This document shows, one piece after another, positions 1-7,890 of a DNA stretch of 64,000 bases (its first letter is position 1; the number at the start of each line of letters is the position of its first letter). Origin of the DNA: Actinocorallia aurantiaca. Its GTDB lineage: Bacteria; Actinomycetota; Actinomycetes; Streptosporangiales; Streptosporangiaceae. The notes beneath the pieces are model-generated. The model did no database searches. It saw only the letters and a program-made list of their open reading frames with translations, and was not told where the DNA came from. Where the stretch lies: NCBI RefSeq assembly GCF_039533685.1, contig NZ_BAAATZ010000003.1:248001-312000 (forward strand). Direction: 5' to 3'. The position numbers and the translations under genes are program-made.

Positions 1-25
1 CCAGCCGTAAGGGGTGGGCCGCAGA

Positions 26-1159
26 GTGGCCTCCATGCGTGCCTCAGACCCTGACGACCCCCGGGAGTCCCCGGAGCACGGAGAGTGCCCGGAGGGCTCC
101 GCCGGGGGCGGTTCCCCACGTGTGTCGGGCTCGGCCCGTGTCGTACTGGTCACAGGTGTGTCACGGTTCCTCGGCGCTCGGGTCGCCAACACGCTGCAGG
201 CCGATCCGGGCATCGAGCGGGTCATCGGCGTGGACACCGTCCCGCCGGCCGGGCCGCTCGGCCGCACGGAATTCGTCCGGGTGGACATCCGGACTCCGAG
301 CATCGCCAAGGTGATCTCCTCCGCCCGGGTCGACACGGTCGTGCATCTGAACCTGGTGACCTCCCCGTCCGGACAGCGGTCCGCGACGAAGGAGATCAAC
401 GTCATCGGGACGATGCAGCTGCTCGGCGCCTGCCAGCGGTCTCCTTACACGCGCAAGCTGGTCGTGCGCTCCTCCGCGGCGGTCTACGGCTCCTCGCCGA
501 AAGACCCCGCGGTCTTCACCGAGGACTCGCACGCGGCCGTGCCTCCCTCCTCGGGCTACGCCAAGGACGCCCTCGAGGTCGAGGGCTACGTCCGAGGTCT
601 GCAGCGCCGCAGGTCGGACCTGACGGTCTCGGTCCTGCGGTTCGCCAACTTCCTCGGCGCGGGCGTCGACTCCCCGCTCACCAGGTACCTCCGGATGCCG
701 GTGGTGCCGACGGTGCTGGGTTTCGACCCGCGGCTGCAGTTCCTGCACGAGGACGACGGCGTCGAGGTGCTGCGCCGGATGACGGTGGAGGACCATCCCG
801 GCGTCTTCAACGTGGCCGGCGACGGCGTGCTGCTGCTCTCCCAGTGCCTGCGCAGGGCGGGGCGGCAGCAGCTGCCGCTGCCCGGGCCCGCGTTCGGGCT
901 GGTCGGCGACACCGGCAAGCGGACGGGCGGGCTGCCCGGTTTCTCCGACGAGCTGAGGCGCTGGCTCACCTACGGGCGGGTCGTCGACACCACGCGGCTG
1001 GTCGAGGAGCTCTCCTGGCGGCCGAAGTACGGGTCGGAGGCGGCTTTCAACGAGTTCCTGCAGGCCCACGGGATGAGCAACTCCCTCCCGTTGGGGCTGT
1101 TCGATCTGGTGACCGGCTCCCTTCCCGGGGCGCCGGGACGAGGGGGCGGTGTCAGATGA
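26..1159 (+). CDS. NAD-dependent epimerase/dehydratase family protein (GalE2/Rv0501-like)
   Basis: Extended short-chain dehydrogenase/epimerase probably acting on a nucleotide sugar; the substrate is not identifiable. After a roughly 30-residue low-complexity, acidic N-terminus, the Rossmann motif reads VVLVTGVSRFLG, followed by a VVHLNLVTSP strand and the region VRSSAAVYGSSP. The active-site Tyr area reads SSGYAKDALEVE, so the spacing Tyr-x-Lys is not the classical YxxxK. Three in-frame starts exist: GTG 14, GTG 26 and ATG 35. I prefer GTG 26 because AAGGGG (9-14) sits 11 bases upstream, but this is uncertain. The stop overlaps the next ATG (ATGA, 1156-1159), so it is translationally coupled to the acyltransferase. 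From memory, the same pair occurs as Rv0501-Rv0502 in Mycobacterium tuberculosis. Confidence 0.85.
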   Translation: MASMRASDPDDPRESPEHGECPEGSAGGGSPRVSGSARVVLVTGVSRFLGARVANTLQADPGIERVIGVDTVPPAGPLGRTEFVRVDIRTPSIAKVISSARVDTVVHLNLVTSPSGQRSATKEINVIGTMQLLGACQRSPYTRKLVVRSSAAVYGSSPKDPAVFTEDSHAAVPPSSGYAKDALEVEGYVRGLQRRRSDLTVSVLRFANFLGAGVDSPLTRYLRMPVVPTVLGFDPRLQFLHEDDGVEVLRRMTVEDHPGVFNVAGDGVLLLSQCLRRAGRQQLPLPGPAFGLVGDTGKRTGGLPGFSDELRRWLTYGRVVDTTRLVEELSWRPKYGSEAAFNEFLQAHGMSNSLPLGLFDLVTGSLPGAPGRGGGVR

Positions 1160-2082
1160 TGAACGCGTACGGCGAGGACGGCCCCCCGGGGCCCGCCCTC
1201 GCGCAGGTCATCCCCCTGAACGTCAACCGGCCTCCCGAGCCGGAGCGGCACCCGCTGGAGAAGGCCGCGGCCTCGGGCCTGGCCTTCCTGCGGCGGCGGA
1301 TCGCCGGCGAGTACGAGGTCGACGAGTTCGGGTTCGACCCCGACCTCAACAGCTCGGTGCTGCTGCCGCTGGCGCGGCTGCTGTACGAGCACTGGTTCCG
1401 GGTGGAGCTGCACGGCCTGGAGAACATCCCCGAGCACGGCGGCGCGCTGCTGGTCGCCAACCATTCGGGGACCATCCCGCTGGACGCCGTCATGCTCCAG
1501 GTCGGCCTGCACGACACTGTCGACCGGAACCTGCGCCTGCTGGGCGCCGACCTGGTCTACCAGGTGCCCTTCCTGGCCCATCTGGCCCGCAAGTCCGGGC
1601 ACACCCTCGCCTGCCCCCAGGACGCCGAGAGGCTGCTGGGCCAGGGCGAGCTGGTCGGGGTCTTCCCCGAGGGCTTCAAGGGAGTGGGCAAGCCCTACTC
1701 CGAGCGCTACCGGCTGCAGCGGTTCGGCCGGGGCGGTTTCGTCGCGACCGCGCTGCGCGCCGGGGTGCCGATCATCCCCTGTTCGGTGGTGGGCGCAGAG
1801 GAGACCTACCCCAAGGTCGCCGACCTGCGGCCGCTGGCCCGGCTGCTGGGCCTGCCGTACTTCCCGATCACCCCGACCTGGCCGCTGCTGGGCCCGCTGG
1901 GGCTGGTCCCGCTGCCGTCCAAGTGGATGGTCCGGTTCGGCGAGCCGATCCCGCTGGAGGACTACGAGGCCGAGCAGGCCGACGACCCGATGGTGGTATT
2001 CGACCTCACGGACCAGATCCGCGAGACGATCCAGCACCAGCTCTACGACCTGCTACTGCGCCGGGGCCCGGCCTTTCTCTGA
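1156..2082 (+). CDS. Lysophospholipid acyltransferase family protein (PlsC-like)
   Basis: Predicted membrane-associated acyltransferase of the PlsC/LPLAT superfamily, transferring an acyl chain to a glycerolipid or related acceptor; the acceptor is unknown. The conserved blocks are visible: NHSGTIPLDA (catalytic His block, with the His-Asp spacing longer than the textbook HX4D), the substrate block FPEGFKGVGK, and IIPCSVVGAEE. It is 308 residues from ATG 1156 with a GGGGG element 8 bases upstream; an immediately following ATG (1159) is an alternative start. It overlaps the upstream epimerase stop by 4 bases. It faces the convergent HAD phosphatase gene with only 30 bases between stops. A role in envelope lipid remodelling is inference from the family and neighbours. 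Confidence 0.85.
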   Translation: MMNAYGEDGPPGPALAQVIPLNVNRPPEPERHPLEKAAASGLAFLRRRIAGEYEVDEFGFDPDLNSSVLLPLARLLYEHWFRVELHGLENIPEHGGALLVANHSGTIPLDAVMLQVGLHDTVDRNLRLLGADLVYQVPFLAHLARKSGHTLACPQDAERLLGQGELVGVFPEGFKGVGKPYSERYRLQRFGRGGFVATALRAGVPIIPCSVVGAEETYPKVADLRPLARLLGLPYFPITPTWPLLGPLGLVPLPSKWMVRFGEPIPLEDYEAEQADDPMVVFDLTDQIRETIQHQLYDLLLRRGPAFL

Positions 2083-2112
2083 GCCGGGGCCTCCGGCGCG
2101 TCCGGCTCCGCC

Positions 2113-2985
2113 TCAGGCGGTCCCGCGGTAGTGGCGGCGCAGCGCCATGCCGGCGGCCACGCCGCCGGCCAGGGCGCCCGCGCCGGCCGCCGCGGGCAGC
2201 GCGATCAGCGTGACCTTGCGCCCGGTGCGGAAGTCGTGGACGGGCCATTCGCCGACCCTGGCGCGCTCGCGCAGCTCGCCGTCGGGGTTGACCGCGTGCG
2301 GGTAGCCGACGGCGGTGAGCATCGGCAGGTCGTTGTGGGAGTCGCTGTAGGCCGAGCAGTTGGCCAGCTCCAGCCCCTCCTTGAGGGCGAGCGCGCGGAC
2401 CGCCTCGGCCTTGGCGGGCCCGTGCAGCAGGCTGCCGACGAGCCGGCCGGTGTAGTGCCCGTCGACGGTCTCGGCGACGGTGCCCAGCGCGCCGGTGAGG
2501 CCCAGCCGGTTGGCGATGACCTTGGCGATCTCGACGGGGGTCGCGGTGACCAGCCAGACCTGCTGACCGGCGTCCAGGTGCGCCAGGGCCAGGGTGCGGG
2601 TGCCCTGCCAGATCCGGTCGGCCATGACGTCGTCGTAGATCTCCTCGCAGAGGTGGACGAGGTCGTCCACCGCCATGCCCGCGACGAAGGACAGGGCGGT
2701 CTCCTTGGCGCTGCCGATGTGGTCGGCGTTCTCGGAGCCGCGCAGCCGGAAGGCGGCCTGGCCCCAGGCGAACATCGCGAGGTCGCGGGTGGTGAACAGC
2801 TTGCGCTTGGCCAGCCCCCGCGCGAAGTGGTAGATCGACGCGCCGCGGATCATCGTGTTGTCGACGTCGAAGAACGCGGCGCCCGTGGGGTCGGGCACGG
2901 GCCACGTCACCATCTCCGCCGCCTCGGCGGCCACCTTGCCCGCGCTCACCGGATCCGTCGCCTGCCGTTGCCAGAAGTGCCGCAT
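2113..2985 (-). CDS. HAD-IB family phosphatase (SerB1-like) with C-terminal membrane segment
   Basis: Haloacid dehalogenase hydrolase of subfamily IB, the phosphoserine-phosphatase-like branch. Motif I is FFDVDNTMIRG with nucleophile Asp40 and Asp42. Motif II/III features lie around WLVTATPVEIAKVIA, and motif IV is YSDSHNDLPML. The last roughly 30 residues (LIALPAAAGAGALAGGVAAG) form a hydrophobic, Ala/Gly-rich segment, so the protein is probably membrane tethered with the catalytic domain in the cytoplasm. ATG 2985 is preceded by an AAGAAAAG purine stretch; a GTG two codons upstream is also possible. It sits next to the PlsC-like gene, which would fit dephosphorylation of a phospholipid or sugar-phosphate intermediate. 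That is inference; the true substrate cannot be read from sequence. Confidence 0.85.
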   Translation of the reverse strand: MRHFWQRQATDPVSAGKVAAEAAEMVTWPVPDPTGAAFFDVDNTMIRGASIYHFARGLAKRKLFTTRDLAMFAWGQAAFRLRGSENADHIGSAKETALSFVAGMAVDDLVHLCEEIYDDVMADRIWQGTRTLALAHLDAGQQVWLVTATPVEIAKVIANRLGLTGALGTVAETVDGHYTGRLVGSLLHGPAKAEAVRALALKEGLELANCSAYSDSHNDLPMLTAVGYPHAVNPDGELRERARVGEWPVHDFRTGRKVTLIALPAAAGAGALAGGVAAGMALRRHYRGTA

Positions 2986-3221
2986 GCTCACGTCTTTTCT
3001 TCGCTGGGCCCCGGAACCGCTACCGGCGAGCCTGTTTCCCCTGAGTACAGATCTACCCGACCCTTCGGGCCGACACAATGATCTCGGTTGCGGCCCGCCT
3101 CCCCATCCTCACCCTAGGTACCGCCGAGTAGGCCCGGCAACGCCTTCTCAGATGGAAATACGGTGAGAAGTTGGCCTCCCGGTACGCCTCAGCTTGATTC
3201 ATCGGGCACCATGGGGGCGCG

Positions 3222-4550
3222 ATGGTCGAAGGAATACTGGCTCTGGCGGCGACCCTGGCAGCCCTCGTGGGCGCCGGGTCGCTGGTTCAGAGCGCCCTGA
3301 AGGAGAAGCGGATCCACCTGTGGGCCTGGGCAGGGGCCACCGGTCTGGAGGGGCTCGCCCTGGTCGCCATCGCGATCGGATGCTTCGCCGGCTTCGGCGG
3401 GTTCACCTTCCGGACCATGGCGGTCACCGGGGCCCTGCTGGCTCCGGTCTGCATCGCGGTCGGCGCGATCGAGTTGTGCGTCAAGCCGCTGCAGGCCCGT
3501 TTCGCCGCCCGGCTGATCGCGGTCTCCTACTCGCTGGTCGCGGTGGTCATCCTCGTCTTCGACCCGCTCAAGAGCGGAGTGCTGGGCGATTCGGTGCCCG
3601 ATCCCGGCGACGTCTACGGGCTGCTCCCCGGCTGGCTGCTGACCGGTGCGGTGGTGCTGGTGATCGTCGCGCTGGCCGCCGCCGCGGTGACCACCGTGGT
3701 CCGCTCGCAGAAGCGGGACAAGGAGGCCTACGACCTGATGGTCCCGTCCGCCGTCGCGGTGGGCGCGGGCCTGGTCAACCTGGTGGCGGTCGGGTACCTG
3801 CCCGGCCTGCTGAAGATCGTCGGCCTGGCCTCGGCCGCGGGCCTCGTCTGGTTCGCCGCCTACCGCACCACCGTCACGGAGGACGCGGACGACGACGAGG
3901 AGGCCGGGGACCGCAGGTCCGGGGACCGCCGTGAATCCCGTAGAGAACGCCGAGACCTCGAGGAGAAGGAGGCTGAGGACGAGATGGCGTACGAGCCGCC
4001 GCGTTCCCACCGCGCCCGTCCCGACACCCACGGCATGATGCGGCCCGAGCCGCCTCAGCCGCCGCGGCACACCGGCTCCCGGCCGCTGCCCCCCCAGCCG
4101 CCGCTGCCGCCGCAGCCCGCGGTGCCCCAGCCCGCCATGCCGCAGCACGGCGCGCCGACGCTCCACTCGACCGGCCCGGTGGTCGGCGACGACTGGTTCG
4201 CCCCGCCCCCTCCGCCGCCGCAGCCGTCCCGGATCATGGGCCCCTACGGCCAGATGGTGGTCTACACCCTGCTGGACGGCCGGGAGCAGCCCTTCGACCG
4301 GCAGGTCAACCAGCTCATCGGCCAGGCGGTCCAGGCCGAGCCGGGGATCCTGATCTTCACCTGCCACGAGGTGGAGGGCGCGCCGACCCAGCGCATCTCC
4401 TACCAGCTCTTCCGCGACCGCGAGGCGTTCGAGGAGCACCAGTCCCAGCCTTACGTGCACCGGTTCCAGGCCGAGAGCCGCACCCACGTGCTGGCCACGA
4501 ACGTGATCGACCTGAAGCTGACCGGCGGAAGCCTCCCGGTGCTGCGATGA
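3222..4550 (+). CDS. Multi-pass membrane protein fused to a C-terminal antibiotic-biosynthesis-monooxygenase (ABM) fold
   Basis: A 442-residue protein with an unusual layout. Residues 1-215 contain about six or seven hydrophobic segments (for example LVAIAIGCFAGFGG and LTGAVVLVIVALAAAA). A highly charged linker of about 45 residues (Asp/Glu then Arg-rich) and a proline-rich stretch of about 90 residues follow. The last 100 residues have the look of an ABM/dimeric alpha-beta barrel domain: YGQMVVYTLLDGREQPF, then AEPGILIFTCHEVEG, then ISYQLFRDREAFEEHQSQPYV. ATG 3222 has GGGGG just upstream. The gene overlaps the glutaredoxin-like gene by ATGA. ABM domains often act on quinols or as haem/redox proteins; placement beside grx and rex-hem suggests a redox role, but the function is unknown. 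Confidence 0.8.
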   Translation: MVEGILALAATLAALVGAGSLVQSALKEKRIHLWAWAGATGLEGLALVAIAIGCFAGFGGFTFRTMAVTGALLAPVCIAVGAIELCVKPLQARFAARLIAVSYSLVAVVILVFDPLKSGVLGDSVPDPGDVYGLLPGWLLTGAVVLVIVALAAAAVTTVVRSQKRDKEAYDLMVPSAVAVGAGLVNLVAVGYLPGLLKIVGLASAAGLVWFAAYRTTVTEDADDDEEAGDRRSGDRRESRRERRDLEEKEAEDEMAYEPPRSHRARPDTHGMMRPEPPQPPRHTGSRPLPPQPPLPPQPAVPQPAMPQHGAPTLHSTGPVVGDDWFAPPPPPPQPSRIMGPYGQMVVYTLLDGREQPFDRQVNQLIGQAVQAEPGILIFTCHEVEGAPTQRISYQLFRDREAFEEHQSQPYVHRFQAESRTHVLATNVIDLKLTGGSLPVLR

Positions 4551-4780
4551 TCACGCTGCTGTCCCGTCCCGGCTGCCACCTGTGCGACGACGCCCGCGCG
4601 GTCGTCGAGCGGGTCGCGGCGGACACCGGCGAGCCCTGGGAGGAGAAGGACATCACCCGGGACGAGGAACTGCTGCGCGAGTACCACGACCACATCCCGG
4701 TGACCCTGGTCGACGGGAAGCAGATCGACTTCTGGCGAGTGGACGAGCGGCGGCTGCGCCGGGCGCTGGCCGACAGGTGA
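4547..4780 (+). CDS. Glutaredoxin family protein (thioredoxin-fold, CHLC active site)
   Basis: Compact 77-residue thioredoxin-fold protein beginning MITLLSRPGCHLCDDA; Cys10 and Cys13 form a CxxC redox site. The cis-proline region is HIPVTLVDGKQID. It belongs to the DUF836/glutaredoxin-like group that in actinobacteria commonly precedes hemA (Rv0508-like, from memory). Its start overlaps the preceding membrane/ABM gene's stop by 4 bases, indicating co-translation. The reductant and target are unknown; mycothiol or thioredoxin coupling is plausible. A weak, AT-rich hairpin (4795-4813) follows the stop, after which the Rex-controlled operon begins. Confidence 0.85.
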   Translation: MITLLSRPGCHLCDDARAVVERVAADTGEPWEEKDITRDEELLREYHDHIPVTLVDGKQIDFWRVDERRLRRALADR

Positions 4781-4794
4781 TCATGTGTCGGGAG

Positions 4795-4813
4795 AAGAGA
4801 GAGTGTGTCTCTT
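4795..4813 (+). terminator. Weak hairpin with T-run after the glutaredoxin-like gene
   Basis: AAGAGA (4795-4800) and TCTCTT (4808-4813) flank a 7-base loop and are followed by TT. The stem is short and AU-rich, so it would be a weak terminator at best; it lies 15 bases past the stop at 4780. Confidence 0.3.
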
Positions 4814-4880
4814 TTGTCACATCGACACGAAGACCGCGCCTGTCAACGGGGAGAATTTCCTAGAACGCGATTCGGCGACT

Positions 4881-4898
4881 TTGTGCGTTCGTTCACAA
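4881..4898. promoter_or_regulatory. Rex operator (ROP) upstream of rex-hemACDB
   Basis: TTGTGCGTTCGTTCACAA matches the actinobacterial Rex operator TTGTGAA-N4-TTCACAA at 12 of 14 defined positions; the left half deviates as TTGTGCG. It lies 69 bases before the rex start, placing Rex (NADH/NAD+-sensing repressor) as autoregulator and as regulator of the haem genes read from the same promoter. A GTTAAC-containing stretch follows directly (4903-4908). Confidence 0.85.
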
Positions 4899-4967
4899 TG
4901 GGGTTAACCTGAAGGAAACGCGCCTCCCCTCCGGGGGAGGCAGTGCAGAGAGGCCACGCCACCCGCG

Positions 4968-5669
4968 ATGAACCCCCGGCAGACGAACGCGAAGGCCTTC
5001 AAGGACTCCTCCAAGGGGATCCCGGAAGCCACGGTGGCGCGGCTTCCCGTCTACCTGCGGGCCCTTCAGGGCCTGAAGGAGCGGGGCGTCGAGACGGTCT
5101 CCTCGGAGGAGCTGGCGGCGGCGGCCGGGGTGAACTCCGCCAAGCTGCGTAAAGACCTGTCCCACCTCGGCTCGTATGGCACACGCGGGGTCGGGTACGA
5201 GGTTGAGTACCTCGTGTACCAGATCTCACGTGAACTCGGTCTCACCCAGGACTGGGTGGTGGCCATCATCGGGGTGGGTAACCTTGGCCGCGCCCTCGCA
5301 GGTTATGGGGGGTTCGCGTCCCGGGGCTTCCGGGTGGCCGGGCTGCTCGACGCCGACGCCTCCATCGTCGGCGAGCGCATCGCCGGACTCACCGTGGAGC
5401 ACACAGACAAGCTGGAGACCATCATCAAGGACCAGGGTGTGTCCATAGCCGTCATCGCCACGCCCGCGGCGGCGGCTCAGCCGGTGTGCGACCGCGTGGT
5501 CGCCGCCGGGGTCACCAGCGTGCTCAATTTCGCCCCCGTCGTCCTCAGCGTCCCCGAGGGCGTCGACGTCCGCAAGGTCGACCTGTCGATAGAACTGCAG
5601 ATCCTCGCGTTCCACGAGCAGCGTAAGGCCGGCGGACCCCATGAGGAGTACATCGAGGTACATCCATGA
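4968..5669 (+). CDS. rex: Redox-sensing transcriptional repressor Rex
   Basis: Rex binds DNA when NADH is low and releases when the NADH/NAD+ ratio rises, derepressing respiratory genes. The 233-residue protein has an N-terminal winged helix (residues about 20-90, including SSEELAAAAGVNSAKLRKDL and GSYGTRGVGYEVEYL). A Rossmann NAD(H) domain follows with G102-V-G104-N-L-G107, and the C-terminal swap helix ends ILAFHEQRKAG. ATG 4968 is chosen because it gives the family's usual N-terminus ahead of GIPEATVARLP; the purine-rich GAGAGG is rather far upstream. It is the first gene of an operon in which each stop overlaps the next start by 4 bases (rex/hemA ATGA at 5666). A Rex operator lies upstream at 4881-4898. 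Confidence 0.97.
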   Translation: MNPRQTNAKAFKDSSKGIPEATVARLPVYLRALQGLKERGVETVSSEELAAAAGVNSAKLRKDLSHLGSYGTRGVGYEVEYLVYQISRELGLTQDWVVAIIGVGNLGRALAGYGGFASRGFRVAGLLDADASIVGERIAGLTVEHTDKLETIIKDQGVSIAVIATPAAAAQPVCDRVVAAGVTSVLNFAPVVLSVPEGVDVRKVDLSIELQILAFHEQRKAGGPHEEYIEVHP

Positions 5670-6991
5670 GCCTGCTAGTCGTCGGTCTGAGCCACAGGTC
5701 AGCCCCCGTCACACTGCTGGAGCGGACGTCGATCACGGGTGACGACCTGGTCAAGCTGCTGCACGAGGTGCACGAGGCGGTCAGCGAGGTGATGATCGTC
5801 TCGACCTGCAACAGGGTCGAGGTGTACGCCTCGGTGGACAAGTTCCACGGCGGCGTCCAGCTGATCTCCGAGTCGCTCGCGCGGCACTCCGGCGTGCCTC
5901 TCGAGGAACTGTCCCGGCACCTGTACGTGCACTACGAGGACAGGGCGGTCCAGCACGCCTTCACGGTCGCCTGCGGGCTGGAGTCGATGGTCGTCGGCGA
6001 GGGCCAGATCCTCGGCCAGATCCGCGCCGCCTTCCGGCTGGCGCAGACCGAGGGCACCATCGGGCGCACCCTGCACGAGGTCGTCCAGCGGGCGCTGCGG
6101 GTCGGCAAGCGGGCGCACTCCGACACCGGCATCGACCAGGCGGGGGCGTCGCTGGTCAGCGTCGGGCTCCAGGTCGCCGAGAACCACCTGGGGGACCTGT
6201 CCCGGTGCGGGGCCCTGGTGATCGGCGCGGGCGCGATGAGCGGCCTGGCCGTGGCCACGCTGGCCCGGGCGGGCGTCGCCGAGATCGTGGTCGCCAACCG
6301 CACCTACGCCAAGGCCGAGCGGCTGGCCGACTCGGCGCGGACCACCGGCGTCCCGGCCCGCGCGCTGCGGCTGGAGGACCTCGACGGGGAACTGAACTCC
6401 GCCGACCTGATCGTCTCCTGCACCGGCGCCGGGCTGATGATCAGCCGGGAGCAGCTCGTCCCCGGACGCCGCTTCATCCTCGACCTCGCCCTGCCGCACG
6501 ACGTCGACCCGGAGGTCCGCGCCGTCGAGGGCACCGGCCTGGCCGGCCTGGAGGACCTGCGCACCGCGGAGGAGTCCGCGCGGGCCATCGGCCCCGAGGC
6601 GGTGGAGGCGGTCCGGCAGATCGTCGCGGACGAGGTGGCGGCCTTCCTGTCCGCCGCCCGCGCCGCCGCCGTGGCGCCGACCGTGGTCGCGCTGCGCACC
6701 CGGGCCGCCGAGGTGGTGGAGCTGGAACTGGCGCGGCTGCGCGCGAAGCTCCCCGGCCTCGACCCCAAGACCGAACACGAGCTCGCGATGACCGTCCGGC
6801 GGGTGGCCGACAAGCTGCTGCACGCCCCGACCGTCCGGGTCAAGGAGCTGGCCTCCTCTCCCGGCGGCGACTCCTACGCCGACGCGTTGCGCGAACTCTT
6901 CGACCTCGACCCCTCGGCCCCGCAGGCCGTGACCCGCGCCGACCTGCCCGCACCCAAGGGGCCGGAGCGGCAGGAACGGAGCAAGGCGTGA
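5666..6991 (+). CDS. hemA: Glutamyl-tRNA reductase
   Basis: First committed step of C5-pathway tetrapyrrole synthesis: NADPH-dependent reduction of glutamyl-tRNA(Glu) to glutamate-1-semialdehyde, in the cytoplasm. The catalytic block VSTCNRVEVYA contains the nucleophile Cys48. GLSHRSAPVTLLER is the N-terminal signature, and ESMVVGEGQILGQIR is the tRNA/glutamate region. LVIGAGAMSGLAV is the NADPH Rossmann loop, with a helical dimerisation domain at the C-terminus. The 441-residue length is normal. The product is handed to HemL, which is encoded 6.2 kb downstream rather than in this operon. It is coupled to rex by ATGA and to hemC by GTGA. Confidence 0.97.
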   Translation: MSLLVVGLSHRSAPVTLLERTSITGDDLVKLLHEVHEAVSEVMIVSTCNRVEVYASVDKFHGGVQLISESLARHSGVPLEELSRHLYVHYEDRAVQHAFTVACGLESMVVGEGQILGQIRAAFRLAQTEGTIGRTLHEVVQRALRVGKRAHSDTGIDQAGASLVSVGLQVAENHLGDLSRCGALVIGAGAMSGLAVATLARAGVAEIVVANRTYAKAERLADSARTTGVPARALRLEDLDGELNSADLIVSCTGAGLMISREQLVPGRRFILDLALPHDVDPEVRAVEGTGLAGLEDLRTAEESARAIGPEAVEAVRQIVADEVAAFLSAARAAAVAPTVVALRTRAAEVVELELARLRAKLPGLDPKTEHELAMTVRRVADKLLHAPTVRVKELASSPGGDSYADALRELFDLDPSAPQAVTRADLPAPKGPERQERSKA

Positions 6992-7890
6992 GCACTCTGA
7001 AGCTGGGCACCCGCAAGAGCCTGCTGGCGATGACCCAGTCGGGAATGGTCGCCGACGCGCTGACCGAGGCCACGGGACGCGCCGTGGAGCTGGTCGGGAT
7101 CACCACCGAGGGCGACGTCAACAAGGCGCTGCTCGCCCAGATCGGCGGCACCGGCGTGTTCGTCAACCGGCTGCGCGAGGAGATCCTCGCCGGCACGGTG
7201 GACTTCGCCGTGCACTCGCTGAAGGACCTGCCGACCTCGCCCGCCGAGGGCATCGAGCTGGTCGCGCTGCCGCCGCGCCACGACCACAGGGACGCGCTGT
7301 GCGGCCCCTGCCGGCTGGCGGACCTGCCTGTCGGCGCGAAGGTCGGCACCGGCTCGCCGCGCAGGGTCGCCCAGCTCCGGGCGCTGCGCCCGGACCTCGA
7401 GGTGGTCCCGATCCGCGGCAACGCCGACACCCGGCTGGCCAAGGTCACCGACGGCGAACTGGACGCGGTGGTGCTGGCCAACGCCGGCCTGACCAGGATC
7501 GGCCGCACCGGGCAGGTCGGCGAGCTCTTCGAGCCCGAGCTGATGCTGCCCGCCCCCGGGCAGGGCGCGCTCGCGGTCGAGTGCCGCACCGGCGACGCCG
7601 AATTGATCGAACTCCTCCGCGTGCTGGACGACCCGGACACCCGGGCGGCCGTCACCGCCGAGCGCACCGTCCTCGCGGTGCTCGAGGCGGGCTGTTCCGC
7701 TCCGGTGGGCGCGTTCGCACGGGTGGAGAACGAAGTACTGAGCCTGACCGCCGCGGTCGTCTCCCTGGACGGCGCGAGCCAGATCAGGCTCTCCGCTAGC
7801 GGCCACCCCGAACGGGCCGTGGAGCTGGGCAGGGAGCTCGCGGCCCAGCTCTTCGACCAGGGGGCCGACAAGCTGATGGAGGCACCATGA
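6988..7890 (+). CDS. hemC: Porphobilinogen deaminase (hydroxymethylbilane synthase)
   Basis: Polymerises four porphobilinogen units to hydroxymethylbilane, using a covalently bound dipyrromethane primer. The primer cysteine is Cys236 in EAGCSAPVGAFA. LKLGTRKSLLAMTQS is the N-terminal block, FAVHSLKDLPT carries the Lys/Asp active-site residues, and GTGSPRRVAQLR holds the substrate-binding arginines. The gene starts at GTG 6988, overlapping the hemA stop (GTGA), and is 300 residues long, usual for the family. Its stop overlaps the hemD start by 4 bases. Confidence 0.97.
   Translation: MSTLKLGTRKSLLAMTQSGMVADALTEATGRAVELVGITTEGDVNKALLAQIGGTGVFVNRLREEILAGTVDFAVHSLKDLPTSPAEGIELVALPPRHDHRDALCGPCRLADLPVGAKVGTGSPRRVAQLRALRPDLEVVPIRGNADTRLAKVTDGELDAVVLANAGLTRIGRTGQVGELFEPELMLPAPGQGALAVECRTGDAELIELLRVLDDPDTRAAVTAERTVLAVLEAGCSAPVGAFARVENEVLSLTAAVVSLDGASQIRLSASGHPERAVELGRELAAQLFDQGADKLMEAP

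Noticed and set aside
161..1069. Long open frame antisense to the epimerase gene
   Set aside because: High-GC DNA gives long antisense frames throughout this window. The product is His/Asp/Gly/Arg-rich with no domain, while the opposite strand has a clear Rossmann protein with normal codon-position bias.
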